Positions 55,418-63,252 of a stretch of DNA of 64,000 nucleotides are shown here, one piece after another. Numbering within the stretch: the first letter of the stretch is position 1; each line of letters begins with the position of its first letter. This DNA comes from Clostridium sp. AM30-24. GTDB taxonomy: Bacteria > Bacillota > Clostridia > Lachnospirales > Lachnospiraceae. The notes below the pieces were generated by a model that worked only from the letters and a program-made list of their open reading frames with translations, ran no database searches and had not been told where the DNA came from. The translations under genes and the position numbers were made by a program. The DNA lies in assembly GCF_003480435.1 (NCBI RefSeq), contig NZ_QUJB01000005.1, forward strand, positions 128,853 through 192,852, in the 5' to 3' direction.

Positions 55418-55726
55418 AAAAAGGCTGTCAGTCCCCACTTAAGGGACCGACAGCCGGCGTTACCACCCAAATTAGCTTCCGCATCTTTCCGGAAAGCTCT
55501 CCTCTGATATCCGTTAACGCCGGATCTACGCTGTACTTAACAATGTAGTCTTTACAGACACAGCCGCTTATTTCCGCTGCCGTTTTCCGCATTTTCCACA
55601 TCTCTCGCACAAAGCTCCGAGGCCGGTTCAACGACGCGCACATGGAAGTTCTCACCACCTGCTTCCTCTCTGGGATGCCGCCATTCATCTACTTTCCCTC
55701 TTCAATGCCTGTCTGATATGCATATA
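55418..55726 (-). ncRNA. T-box riboswitch (proline) upstream of proS
   Basis: The T-box sequence AATTTGGGTGGTAACGCC lies at 55473-55456 on the minus strand. It can pair as antiterminator, while GGCTGTCGGTCCC and GGGGACTGACAGCC followed by TTTTTA (about 55418-55455) form the competing terminator. Stem I has the AG-rich GAGAGGAAG and a GGTGGTGAGAACTTCC apical part. In the specifier loop GAACCGG gives CCG, a proline codon, at 55626-55624. Uncharged tRNA-Pro would therefore allow read-through into proS-bioY-cca. The 160 bp between the terminator and proS shows nothing else. Confidence 0.93.
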
Positions 55727-55732
55727 TCATGG

Positions 55733-55761
55733 ATTTTAATGGATTTTTCCATGTTTGTCAA
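55733..55761 (-). promoter_or_regulatory. Promoter of the T-box-proS operon
   Basis: On the minus strand TTGACA (55761-55756), 17-bp spacer, TAAAAT (55738-55733). Transcription would start near 55726. Confidence 0.85.
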
Positions 55762-55841
55762 GACTCCTGCATGGATTTTACAGGTCAGCATCACCGCCCC
55801 GGAGTCTCACGCTCCGTGCGTCCGATCCGGACGCACCTTTC

Positions 55842-56060
55842 TTAAAATATCAGTTTAATCACCAGCCATCCGGCTGCGATGCATAACAGCACCAGCGCAA
55901 ACGCTGCGGAGAGACCGAACAAGACAGCTCCGACAGCGATGGATAAGATAAATCCAAACAGGCTGAGCACCGAGCCCAGAAGCTTTCCGCATACTCCTAA
56001 CACAAGACCGACACATTTGAATATCACGATAAGGAATATGATCGCAAATAGAATTGACAT
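55842..56060 (-). CDS. Small hydrophobic membrane protein (72 aa)
   Basis: A 72-residue peptide that is almost entirely hydrophobic, with two or three membrane helices (about 2-23, 26-49 and 50-70), glycine and alanine rich, and with three cysteines (CVGLVLGVC and LLCIAAGW). The start is firm: AGGAGG lies 6 bases upstream. I do not recognise the family. It stands alone between the proS leader and the ABC exporter operon, which is on the same strand but ends 145 bp upstream of it. Confidence 0.7.
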   Translation of the reverse strand: MSILFAIIFLIVIFKCVGLVLGVCGKLLGSVLSLFGFILSIAVGAVLFGLSAAFALVLLCIAAGWLVIKLIF

Positions 56061-56205
56061 CTTTTACCTCCTATCAAACCGGCTCAGGATTCCTGCACAT
56101 CCTCGCAGAGCGTTTCTCTCAGCCGTAGCCTTGCTCCAAGTGGAATAAAAATCCTCGATTTCTTCGACCTATTATATTCCTATTATGAAAATTTGTAAAT
56201 ATCAA

Positions 56206-57882
56206 TCAACTTCCGATCGCCAGATACCGGATTTGATCCGCCCCGTTTCTCCTGTAAACACGGTGAGAGATCGAGATGACCGTGCGTCCTTCCGACGCAT
56301 ACTTTAACGCACAGAGCACCATCTCCTCCGTCTCTGCGTCCAGATTCGCCGTAATCTCATCGAGAAGCAGGATCTTCGGCTCCCCGGCAACAGCCCGGGC
56401 AATGGATAAGAGCTGCCACTGTCCCTGAGAGAAGATCTCCGGTTTACATAATGTATCATATCCGTGATCCAGACTCATGATCGTCTCATGAAGTCCCACA
56501 AGCTTTGCGGACGCCTGCACGGCTTCGTCCCCGATCTCCGGATCAAACAGTGTGATCTGATCGCGGATTGTGCCCGGAACCATGTGGAAGGACTGCTCCA
56601 CATAGCCGAACTTCTTTCTCTTCTCTTTATCGGTGATCCGGTATGCCGCCTCGCCCTCGATCAGCACCTTGCCGGAATCTGGCCTGTAAAGTCCCAGGAG
56701 GAGCTTAAAGATCGTACTCTTTCCCACTCCGGTGCGTCCTGTGAGTGTTACCTGCTCGCCGGGATCGATCGCGAAATTCAGGTCATTTAAAACGATGTGG
56801 TCGTCGTAGCCGAAGGTGACATCCTTGAACTCTATGCATGGCTCTGCTCCGGCCTTTCCATTTTTATGTGCGGAATCCGTAAAAACTCTTTCTCCCACCA
56901 TCTCCCTCTCAGGCTTTGCCAGAAACTCATTGATCCGGCAGACACCGGCAACCGCCGACTGGATCGTCTGGATCTCCATGCCGAGATTCTCGATCGGTGA
57001 GAATATCTGGGAGATATAGTTGATGACTGCGACAGAGGTTCCCACGGACATGCCAAACAGAGTCAGAACTCTTTTGTTTCCGGAGGCCGCAAACAGCATG
57101 ACAGCCGCCACCACAACCGCGTTTAAGAACAGGATCACCGGTGAGTAGACAGCGTCATAAAAATTCGTCTTCTCGATTGCTGCATAGCTCTCACCGATGT
57201 AATCGTCATACCGCCGTTCCATGTATGCCTCTTTTCGAAGCGTGTGGATCGTGCGGATACAACGGATCGTTTCCGGAACATGGTTTGTGACACGGCTTAC
57301 TGCCGCGCGATTCTCTAACTGTGCCGCCAACATCCGCTTCTGAACGCTCCTCGTAAATACAAAGATCAGCGGGATCAAAAGAGCGAGAAGCATTGCAATC
57401 CCCCGGTTTCTAAACCAGATCACCGCGAAAATACTGATGACTCGGCAGGCATCCGCGAACATGCTGATGATCCCGGAGGTAAACAGCGCCTCCACCGTGT
57501 CCACATCGCCCACGAACCTGGATACCACAGTTCCGGGCTCTTCCTTATTTAATGTGTAAGCATCAAGCCGGACAAGCTTATTGGAAAGCTTGCTCCGGAA
57601 CGCATGGGTCATCTTCTGGCCAAACACAGTCAGGAAGCTTTCTCTTAAAGATTCCAGTGCTCCTGTCAGAAGGATCAGCAGAAAATACTCTGCCGCCATG
57701 GAAAATCCCGGAAAATCTCCACCGGCGATCCGGTCAATGATTCTTCCAAGTACAAGAGGCGGAAGCATGGAAACAGCCACAGCCCCCATCACGGTCAAGC
57801 CGATTCCGATGGAAAGCCATTTTTCCCGCGTGATGGTCTCTCTTATAATGGATGCCGCGCTGATTCTTTTCTTTCCGGCCAT
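56206..57882 (-). CDS. ABC exporter half-transporter B (degenerate signature motif)
   Basis: A 558-residue half-transporter with six membrane helices (about 1-310) and an ATPase domain (about 348-558). Walker A is GRTGVGKS (382-389), Walker B LLLDE (505-509) with its catalytic glutamate, and the H-loop is ISH near 540. The signature motif, normally LSGGQ, is FSQGQ (484-488). It starts on the TAATG that ends the preceding gene, with AAGGAGGAG upstream. Together with the upstream gene it should form a heterodimeric exporter of the TM287/288 or BmrCD kind. The substrate is unknown. Confidence 0.9.
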   Translation of the reverse strand: MAGKKRISAASIIRETITREKWLSIGIGLTVMGAVAVSMLPPLVLGRIIDRIAGGDFPGFSMAAEYFLLILLTGALESLRESFLTVFGQKMTHAFRSKLSNKLVRLDAYTLNKEEPGTVVSRFVGDVDTVEALFTSGIISMFADACRVISIFAVIWFRNRGIAMLLALLIPLIFVFTRSVQKRMLAAQLENRAAVSRVTNHVPETIRCIRTIHTLRKEAYMERRYDDYIGESYAAIEKTNFYDAVYSPVILFLNAVVVAAVMLFAASGNKRVLTLFGMSVGTSVAVINYISQIFSPIENLGMEIQTIQSAVAGVCRINEFLAKPEREMVGERVFTDSAHKNGKAGAEPCIEFKDVTFGYDDHIVLNDLNFAIDPGEQVTLTGRTGVGKSTIFKLLLGLYRPDSGKVLIEGEAAYRITDKEKRKKFGYVEQSFHMVPGTIRDQITLFDPEIGDEAVQASAKLVGLHETIMSLDHGYDTLCKPEIFSQGQWQLLSIARAVAGEPKILLLDEITANLDAETEEMVLCALKYASEGRTVISISHRVYRRNGADQIRYLAIGS

Positions 57883-59756
57883 TATTTTCTCCTCCTTTCC
57901 CCGGTCAAACTGCATTCTTCCTTTGCTTCTTTTTGGGATACCTGCGCCCTGTAAAGCTCCGCATACTGCAGATTTTCCGCCATCATCCTCTCATGACTTT
58001 TGCATACTCCCATCTTTCGGTCCATCCAGATCACCTGATCAAGCTCCGGGAACAGGTACAGCCTGTGGGAGATTAGGAACACGATCCGATCTTTCGAATA
58101 TGCTTTCACATGCTCAAACACCTGTTTTTCCGTCCTTCTGTCAAGTGCCGAGAACGGATCATCCAGAACCAGAATCGGCTTTTCGTGACAGAGCGTTCTC
58201 GCCAGGGCAAGGCGTGCCGCCTGGCCCCCTGAGAGGCGGACACCGCTGTTTCCGACAACGGTTTTCTCCTTCTCTTCCATCTCCCGGACTTCCTCATCGA
58301 GACACACGGCCTTAAGCCATGTCCAGACATCATCATCGTCCCCTAAGAGCACGTTGTTCTCCACACTGTCTCCCAGAAGCTCCGGATCATGCCCAAGGTA
58401 TCCGACGATCCGGCTCCGCTCCTGTTCCGTATAGGAGGAAAGCTCCCTGCTGCCGTAAGTCAGATGTCCTTCATACGGATATTCGCAGAGAAAACTCCTT
58501 CCCAGCGTAGATTTTCCGCATGCCACCGGACCGGTGATCCCGATGATCTGGCCCGGCATCGCAGTGAAGGAAATATCCCTGAAAATCGGATCACTGCCCG
58601 GATAGGCAAAGGTGAGGTGATCGGCAGTGATCACTTTCTCCATTTTTCCGACTTCTTTCATTCTCGTCTTATCTTCTGTGCCGCCTTCCCAGTCAGCATT
58701 CATAGGCTCACCACAATTTTCGATGCTGATTTTTTCCTCTCTTACCGCGATCTCATCTTCCACCACAGTCTCTGCCGCCCGTTCCATATACGGATGGATC
58801 CGTTTCCAGGATACCTGCGCCTTCTGGACCGCATTGAAGAGCTTTGCCGCCTTTGAGGACTTGTCGGAAAGCTTCGTGTAACATGAAAGGAAGGTCGTAA
58901 ACGCCGCCACATCCCATGACGTCCATCCGATCCCGACAATATTCCTTGACCCCAAATACAGGATCATCACGGTTCCAGCCATGGCAATCACCCGGTAGAC
59001 CGGCGGCAGGGCCGCGTTCCAGATATTTGCTTTCACAGCCGACTGCTCATATTCTGTTAAACAGGCCTCATAATGTTCCCCTCGCTCCCTCTCACATCCA
59101 TACACCCGGTATGTGATCGCGTTGGTGATCCTGTCCAGGGTCTCCGTGTTGAGCCTGCCTGCCTCTTCCTTATAAGCAGCCCCTGTCCTCTGGACAACGG
59201 CCTTCATCTTCTCCGCGATCATATAAGAAAACGGCGGAAAGATCAGGGAGATGAGTGCTATCCGCCAGTCGTAATAGAGCAGCATGCACACATATCCGAA
59301 AAGTGCCACACCCGTGTCAAAGATCTCTGTGGTGAACTTTCGCATGCCCTCCACGCAGTCATCCACATCGGAGACCGCCTTTGTGATGACATTTCCGGCA
59401 CCCTCTTTTTCCAGTTCCAAACGGGATTTATGTACTAACGTGCGGTACAGGATCCGCTTCATCCGCCGGTTTACATCGTTGGCGAACCTGCGGACATAGA
59501 AACGCTTGATATACCTCGCAAGCTGCACAGTTCCGATCACGATCACATAGAAAAGAGCCAGCCGCAGCATTGTCGAAAACCGTGCCGCTCCGGTCAGGAT
59601 CCGCATCAGGCAGCCCACCATCTTTCCCTCAGACCATGGCCCCGCCATGAGGCCCAGATTGTAGATAAGGCCGGATATTGTGATCCATATCAGTGTCTTC
59701 CATTCAACCTGGAAATATGCCAGGATCCTGTCCGGACGAAAATTTTTCTTTTCCAT
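57882..59756 (-). CDS. ABC exporter half-transporter A (Walker B Asp variant)
   Basis: A 624-residue half-transporter: six membrane helices (about 20-310), then an unusually long linker (about 320-372, charged), then the ATPase domain. Walker A is GPVACGKS (409-416), the signature is a perfect LSGGQ (508-512), Walker B is ILVLDDP (528-534) with aspartate instead of the catalytic glutamate, and the H-loop is ISH (562-564). The start MEKKNF has AAGGGAAC upstream; the longer frame is not family-like. It lies 19 bp after marR. Confidence 0.9.
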   Translation of the reverse strand: MEKKNFRPDRILAYFQVEWKTLIWITISGLIYNLGLMAGPWSEGKMVGCLMRILTGAARFSTMLRLALFYVIVIGTVQLARYIKRFYVRRFANDVNRRMKRILYRTLVHKSRLELEKEGAGNVITKAVSDVDDCVEGMRKFTTEIFDTGVALFGYVCMLLYYDWRIALISLIFPPFSYMIAEKMKAVVQRTGAAYKEEAGRLNTETLDRITNAITYRVYGCERERGEHYEACLTEYEQSAVKANIWNAALPPVYRVIAMAGTVMILYLGSRNIVGIGWTSWDVAAFTTFLSCYTKLSDKSSKAAKLFNAVQKAQVSWKRIHPYMERAAETVVEDEIAVREEKISIENCGEPMNADWEGGTEDKTRMKEVGKMEKVITADHLTFAYPGSDPIFRDISFTAMPGQIIGITGPVACGKSTLGRSFLCEYPYEGHLTYGSRELSSYTEQERSRIVGYLGHDPELLGDSVENNVLLGDDDDVWTWLKAVCLDEEVREMEEKEKTVVGNSGVRLSGGQAARLALARTLCHEKPILVLDDPFSALDRRTEKQVFEHVKAYSKDRIVFLISHRLYLFPELDQVIWMDRKMGVCKSHERMMAENLQYAELYRAQVSQKEAKEECSLTGERRRK

Positions 59757-59775
59757 CGTGTTCCCTTCTTTTTTC

Positions 59776-60279
59776 TCATGGCTCCGGAATTTCGATCCGG
59801 TTTTCGACTGTCTCTCCCTGTTTTTTCGCCACAAGCTCCGCCACATCCGCAAATCCTGCCCGCCGCTCATTTTTTGACCGCCAGTACAGTTTGTCCAGCG
59901 TCTCACAAAACGTTTCTTTCTCGTTCTCCGGCAGCTCCGCCAACAGCCACTCATAAAAGACCGCCTCGATACTCGACTTTGAATTCTTCAGTGCCTCTGC
60001 TTTTTTCGTTGCAAAGAGAAGCTGGCTTCTTCCGTCCGCCGGATTCGGCTTTCTTTCAAGATAACCTTTCGCCTCAAGGCTCGCCGCCCGTCTCGCCGCA
60101 GCTCCTTTATCGATCTTTAACGTCTCCCGGACCTCCGTCTGGGTGATCCCCGGATTGTGGCGCACAAGATGGATAAAATCGAACTCCGCAGTTCCAATTC
60201 CTTCTTCCTTCATCGTCTGTACCGTGAATTTTGCAACCTCACGGGCGATCTTCGTAATTTTTCTCCCTGTCTGATCCAT
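59776..60279 (-). CDS. MarR family regulator of the ABC exporter
   Basis: A 167-residue winged-helix protein. The DNA-binding part includes NPGITQTEVRETLKIDKGAAARRAASLEAKGYLERKPNPADGRSQLLFATKKAEAL, with the wing DGRSQ. MarR proteins usually repress their own operon and release DNA on binding a small molecule. The start MDQTGRKITK has GGGAGACG just upstream. It leads marR-abcA-abcB. A palindrome at 60499-60533 and an orphan IS-end-like structure at 60321 lie upstream. Confidence 0.9.
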   Translation of the reverse strand: MDQTGRKITKIAREVAKFTVQTMKEEGIGTAEFDFIHLVRHNPGITQTEVRETLKIDKGAAARRAASLEAKGYLERKPNPADGRSQLLFATKKAEALKNSKSSIEAVFYEWLLAELPENEKETFCETLDKLYWRSKNERRAGFADVAELVAKKQGETVENRIEIPEP

Positions 60280-60320
60280 AACGTCTCCCTCCGTCAAAAC
60301 TCCTGATTTCATCTCAATCG

Positions 60321-60490
60321 AGAAGACTCCCACCTTTTTCAGGTGGTGAGTCATCGCAAATTTGTCTCAGCAGAAGTCAGGTCTTCTACTAAGCTAAACG
60401 CTCCGCGAGGATGCGCAGTGCTTCTGATAGGAATATGTCAGCTTCGCTGACCAGAATCACGCGCCAGGTCTCACGGACATTCGACTCGAA
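60321..60490 (-). ncRNA. Orphan IS605-type right end / guide-RNA-scaffold-like element
   Basis: On the minus strand the stretch contains GTCCGTGAGACCTGGCG, a GTCAGCGAAGCTGAC hairpin (about 60438-60452), a GCGCATCCTCGCGGAGCG segment, and a terminal domain closed by AGAAGAC/GTCTTCT (60387-60381 with 60327-60321). That domain ends in CACC, loop, GGTGGGAGTC. The order of stems and the final GGTGGGAGT resemble the right end of the tnpB element at 63131. The terminal domain matches 38809-38865. No tnpB, iscB or tnpA gene is attached. It ends 42 bp before marR on the same strand. Confidence 0.5.
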
Positions 60491-60498
60491 TCAAAACG

Positions 60499-60533
60499 GA
60501 TGTACCATCATCTATTTTGGATGATAGTACATC
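60499..60533. promoter_or_regulatory. Palindrome upstream of marR, candidate operator
   Basis: GATGTACCATCATC and GATGATAGTACATC are 14-bp inverted repeats with one mismatch, centred on TATTTTG. The size fits a double MarR half-site, though a transcriptional hairpin is also possible. It is 220 bp from the marR start. Confidence 0.5.
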
Positions 60534-60671
60534 TATTTAACTTTGTCAATCCATATTTGTTGCTTTTCCTTCGAAAATAATGTCTTTACTTTATTTTCTT
60601 AAAATTTCCAAACAGGAAATCTTTCCCGTTAAAAGAATGATATTATTTTAACAAAGTTTACCATTTTGTTG

Positions 60672-60699
60672 TTGATTTTGTCCAATTTTCATGTATAAT
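60672..60699 (+). promoter_or_regulatory. Promoter of pckA
   Basis: TTGATT at 60672-60677, 16-bp spacer, TATAAT at 60694-60699. The leader of about 125 bases has small CAGGTA/TACCTG and CCTGCTCAAACAGG stems. Confidence 0.7.
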
Positions 60700-60832
60700 G
60701 TAAGTGAAAGATATCATTATTGCCTGTAAATGATCCAGGTAATGGTACCTGCTCAAACAGGAACAGGTACAAGACGATAGTCCTGCCGCAGAGCGGTCAG
60801 GGTCAAATTTATGAAAAGAGGTTAGATAAGCG

Positions 60833-62437
60833 ATGGCAAAGATTGATTTAAGCAAGTATGGCATCACCGGAACCACAGAGATCGTCTACAACCCGTCTTA
60901 TGAGATGTTATTCGAGGAGGAAATGAAACCGGAGCTCGAAGGCTACGAAAAAGGACAGGTCAGCGAACTCGGAGCAGTAAATGTTATGACCGGTATCTAC
61001 ACCGGCCGTTCACCGAAAGATAAATTTATCGTTGTGGATGAAAATTCCAAAGATACTGTATGGTGGACTTCTGACGAGTACAAGAACGACAACCATCCGG
61101 CTTCCCCGGAAACCTGGAAGGCAGTAAAAGATATCGCATTAAAAGAGCTCTCCAATAAGAGACTTTTCGTTGTCGACGCATTCTGCGGCGCAAACAAAGA
61201 TACCCGCATGGCGATCCGTTTTATCGTTGAGGTCGCTTGGCAGGCTCACTTCGTAAAGAACATGTTCATCAAACCGACTGCTGAAGAGCTTGAGAACTTC
61301 GAGCCGGATTTCGTTGTTTACAACGCATCCAAGGCAAAAGTTGAGAACTACAAGGAACTCGGTTTAAACTCCGAGACAGCCGTTGTCTTCAATATCACAA
61401 GCCGCGAGCAGGTTATCATCAACACCTGGTACGGTGGAGAGATGAAGAAAGGTATGTTCTCCATGATGAACTACTACCTTCCGTTAAAGGGCATCGCATC
61501 CATGCACTGCTCTGCCAACACAGATATGGAAGGCAAGAACACAGCAATCTTCTTCGGACTTTCCGGAACCGGTAAGACAACTCTTTCCACAGATCCGAAG
61601 CGTCTCCTGATCGGCGATGACGAGCACGGCTGGGACGATAACGGAGTATTCAACTTCGAGGGCGGCTGCTATGCAAAAGTTATCAACCTCGATAAAGAAT
61701 CTGAGCCGGATATCTACAACGCGATCAAGCGCGACGCTCTTCTCGAGAACGTAACACTTGATAAAGACGGCGTGATCGATTTCGCTGACAAGAGCGTAAC
61801 TGAGAACACCCGTGTCTCCTATCCGATCGATCATATTAAAAATATCGTTCGCCCGATCTCCGCAGGTCCGGCCGCTAAGAACGTGATCTTCCTCTCCGCA
61901 GATGCATTCGGTGTACTTCCGCCGGTATCCATTCTGACACCGGAGCAGACAAAGTACTACTTCCTGTCCGGTTTCACAGCAAAGCTTGCCGGTACAGAGC
62001 GCGGAATCACAGAGCCGACACCGACCTTCTCTGCTTGCTTCGGTCAGGCATTCCTGGAGCTTCATCCGACAAAATATGCGGAAGAGCTTGTTAAGAAGAT
62101 GGAAAAGAGCGGCGCTAAAGCATACCTCGTTAACACAGGCTGGAACGGAACCGGTAAGCGTATCTCCATTAAAGATACACGTGGAATCATCGACGCAATC
62201 TTAAACGGCGATATCTTAAACGCTCCGACAAAGAAGATCCCGCACTTCAACTTCGAAGTTCCGACCGAACTTCCGGGCGTTGACTCCAAGATCCTCGACC
62301 CGCGCGATACATACGCAAATGTAGCTGACTGGGAAGAGAAAGCAAAAGACCTCGCAGGCAGATTCGTCAAGAACTTTGCAAAATATGAGAGCAACGAAGC
62401 TGGTAAAGCCCTCGTTGCAGCTGGTCCGCAGATCTGA
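60833..62437 (+). CDS. pckA: Phosphoenolpyruvate carboxykinase (ATP)
   Basis: A 534-residue enzyme interconverting oxaloacetate + ATP and PEP + CO2 + ADP. Signatures are [12 protein letters not shown], the kinase-1 P-loop [11 protein letters not shown] near residue 243, and ENTRVSYPI. In fermentative gut anaerobes it commonly runs toward oxaloacetate to conserve ATP while making succinate or C4 acids; that direction is inference. GAGG lies 9 bases before the ATG. Codon use is noticeably biased to a small set, which suggests high expression. Confidence 0.97.
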   Translation: MAKIDLSKYGITGTTEIVYNPSYEMLFEEEMKPELEGYEKGQVSELGAVNVMTGIYTGRSPKDKFIVVDENSKDTVWWTSDEYKNDNHPASPETWKAVKDIALKELSNKRLFVVDAFCGANKDTRMAIRFIVEVAWQAHFVKNMFIKPTAEELENFEPDFVVYNASKAKVENYKELGLNSETAVVFNITSREQVIINTWYGGEMKKGMFSMMNYYLPLKGIASMHCSANTDMEGKNTAIFFGLSGTGKTTLSTDPKRLLIGDDEHGWDDNGVFNFEGGCYAKVINLDKESEPDIYNAIKRDALLENVTLDKDGVIDFADKSVTENTRVSYPIDHIKNIVRPISAGPAAKNVIFLSADAFGVLPPVSILTPEQTKYYFLSGFTAKLAGTERGITEPTPTFSACFGQAFLELHPTKYAEELVKKMEKSGAKAYLVNTGWNGTGKRISIKDTRGIIDAILNGDILNAPTKKIPHFNFEVPTELPGVDSKILDPRDTYANVADWEEKAKDLAGRFVKNFAKYESNEAGKALVAAGPQI

Positions 62438-62475
62438 TCGGCTGACGGTTTTCGCTTCATACGCTGATAAAATTC

Positions 62476-62513
62476 AGAGAACACCACATGTCATGTGTGG
62501 TGTTCTCTTTTTT
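62476..62513 (+). terminator. Terminator of pckA
   Basis: AGAGAACACCACATG and CATGTGTGGTGTTCTCT form a stem of about 15 bp with a minimal loop, followed by TTTTTTT. Confidence 0.95.
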
Positions 62514-62580
62514 TACACACACAAAGATATAGATTGTCGCAAACTGCCGCATGGAATGCCCGTATGTGCTCTGAAACATT

Positions 62581-62663
62581 TTTTACCCTGTAATATTTTT
62601 TACCCTGTAAAATATTAATCCTGCAAAATATTAGTCCTACAAAATATCGATCCTGCAAAATAT
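62581..62663. repeat. Five-unit tandem repeat between pckA and the SOR gene
   Basis: Units end in (C)CTG(T/C)AA(AA)TAT. Units 3 to 5 are exactly 16 bp (TAATCCTGCAAAATAT and variants at 62616, 62632 and 62648). Units 1 and 2 (62581 and 62597) are more diverged, with TTTTACCCTGTAA. The array lies just upstream of the desulfoferrodoxin promoter. Confidence 0.8.
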
Positions 62664-62675
62664 ATAAAAATCTGC

Positions 62676-62704
62676 TTGCTATTGTGATAATAATATGCTA
62701 TTAT
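62676..62704 (+). promoter_or_regulatory. Promoter and possible operator of the superoxide reductase gene
   Basis: TTGCTA at 62676-62681, 17-bp spacer, TATTAT at 62699-62704. The region between TGATAATA and TATTATATCA is an imperfect AT-rich palindrome over the -10, of the general kind bound by PerR/Fur regulators. The regulator is a guess. Confidence 0.5.
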
Positions 62705-62752
62705 ATCAATAACAGTTACTATTATTATTTTCAAGTAATAAGGAGGTCCCAT

Positions 62753-63133
62753 ATGAGTGTTAAATTCTATATCTGCAATCACTGCAAAAACATTATTACA
62801 AAAATGAACGATTCCGGCGTCCCGGTTGTCTGTTGCGGCGAGAAGATGACGGAACTGATCCCGGGTACTTCTGACGGTGCCTATGAGAAGCATGTTCCGG
62901 CTTTTGAAGTAAATGGAAATAAAGTCTCCGTAAAGGTCGGCTCGGTGGAGCATCCGATGATGGAAAAGCACTATATCCAGTGGATCCTGATCGAGACAAA
63001 TCTCGGTACGCACTGCCGCTATCTCACTCACGAAAATAAGCCGGAGGCTGAGTTCTTCCTCGCTGACGGAGAAACGCTTACTGCCGTTTATGAATACTGC
63101 AATCTTCACGGACTCTGGAAAGCGGAAGCGTGA
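62753..63133 (+). CDS. dfx: Desulfoferrodoxin (superoxide reductase)
   Basis: A 126-residue iron protein that reduces superoxide to peroxide without making oxygen, a typical defence of anaerobes. The N-terminal desulforedoxin-like domain has YICNHCKNI and VVCCGEKM, four cysteines for the rubredoxin-type centre. The catalytic Fe site uses the histidines of EKHVPAFE, VEHPMMEKHYIQW and the C-terminal YCNLHGLW (Cys and His). AAGGAGG lies 5 bases before the ATG. Its TGA stop lies at the junction with the right end of the tnpB element. Confidence 0.95.
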   Translation: MSVKFYICNHCKNIITKMNDSGVPVVCCGEKMTELIPGTSDGAYEKHVPAFEVNGNKVSVKVGSVEHPMMEKHYIQWILIETNLGTHCRYLTHENKPEAEFFLADGETLTAVYEYCNLHGLWKAEA

Positions 63134-63240
63134 CATACTCCCACCACTTAGCTCACGCTTGAAGTGGGGGCTTCTCGTTCGATTGCCCCGTTGGGCAAAG
63201 CATTCACGAGCGATCCCCGTGTGTCCCACGGTTCTTTTTG
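63131..63240 (-). ncRNA. Right end / omega-RNA scaffold of the tnpB element
   Basis: On the minus strand downstream of tnpB: CCGTGGGACACACGG, then TTGCCCAACGGGGCAA (hairpin), then GAAGCCCCCACTTC, GAGCTAAGTGGTGGGAGT and ATGTCA at the border. This arrangement is the known 3' scaffold of IS605/IS1341-type elements, which is processed to the guide RNA of TnpB. The guide would then be taken from the flanking dfx 3' end. Confidence 0.75.
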
Positions 63241-63252
63241 GCTGATATCTTT

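Noticed and set aside
55428..55688. 86-codon minus-strand open frame upstream of proS
   Set aside because: It coincides with the T-box leader, whose RNA motifs explain the sequence.
62581..62663. CRISPR array
   Set aside because: The repeat units are contiguous 16-mers with no spacers, and no cas gene is nearby.
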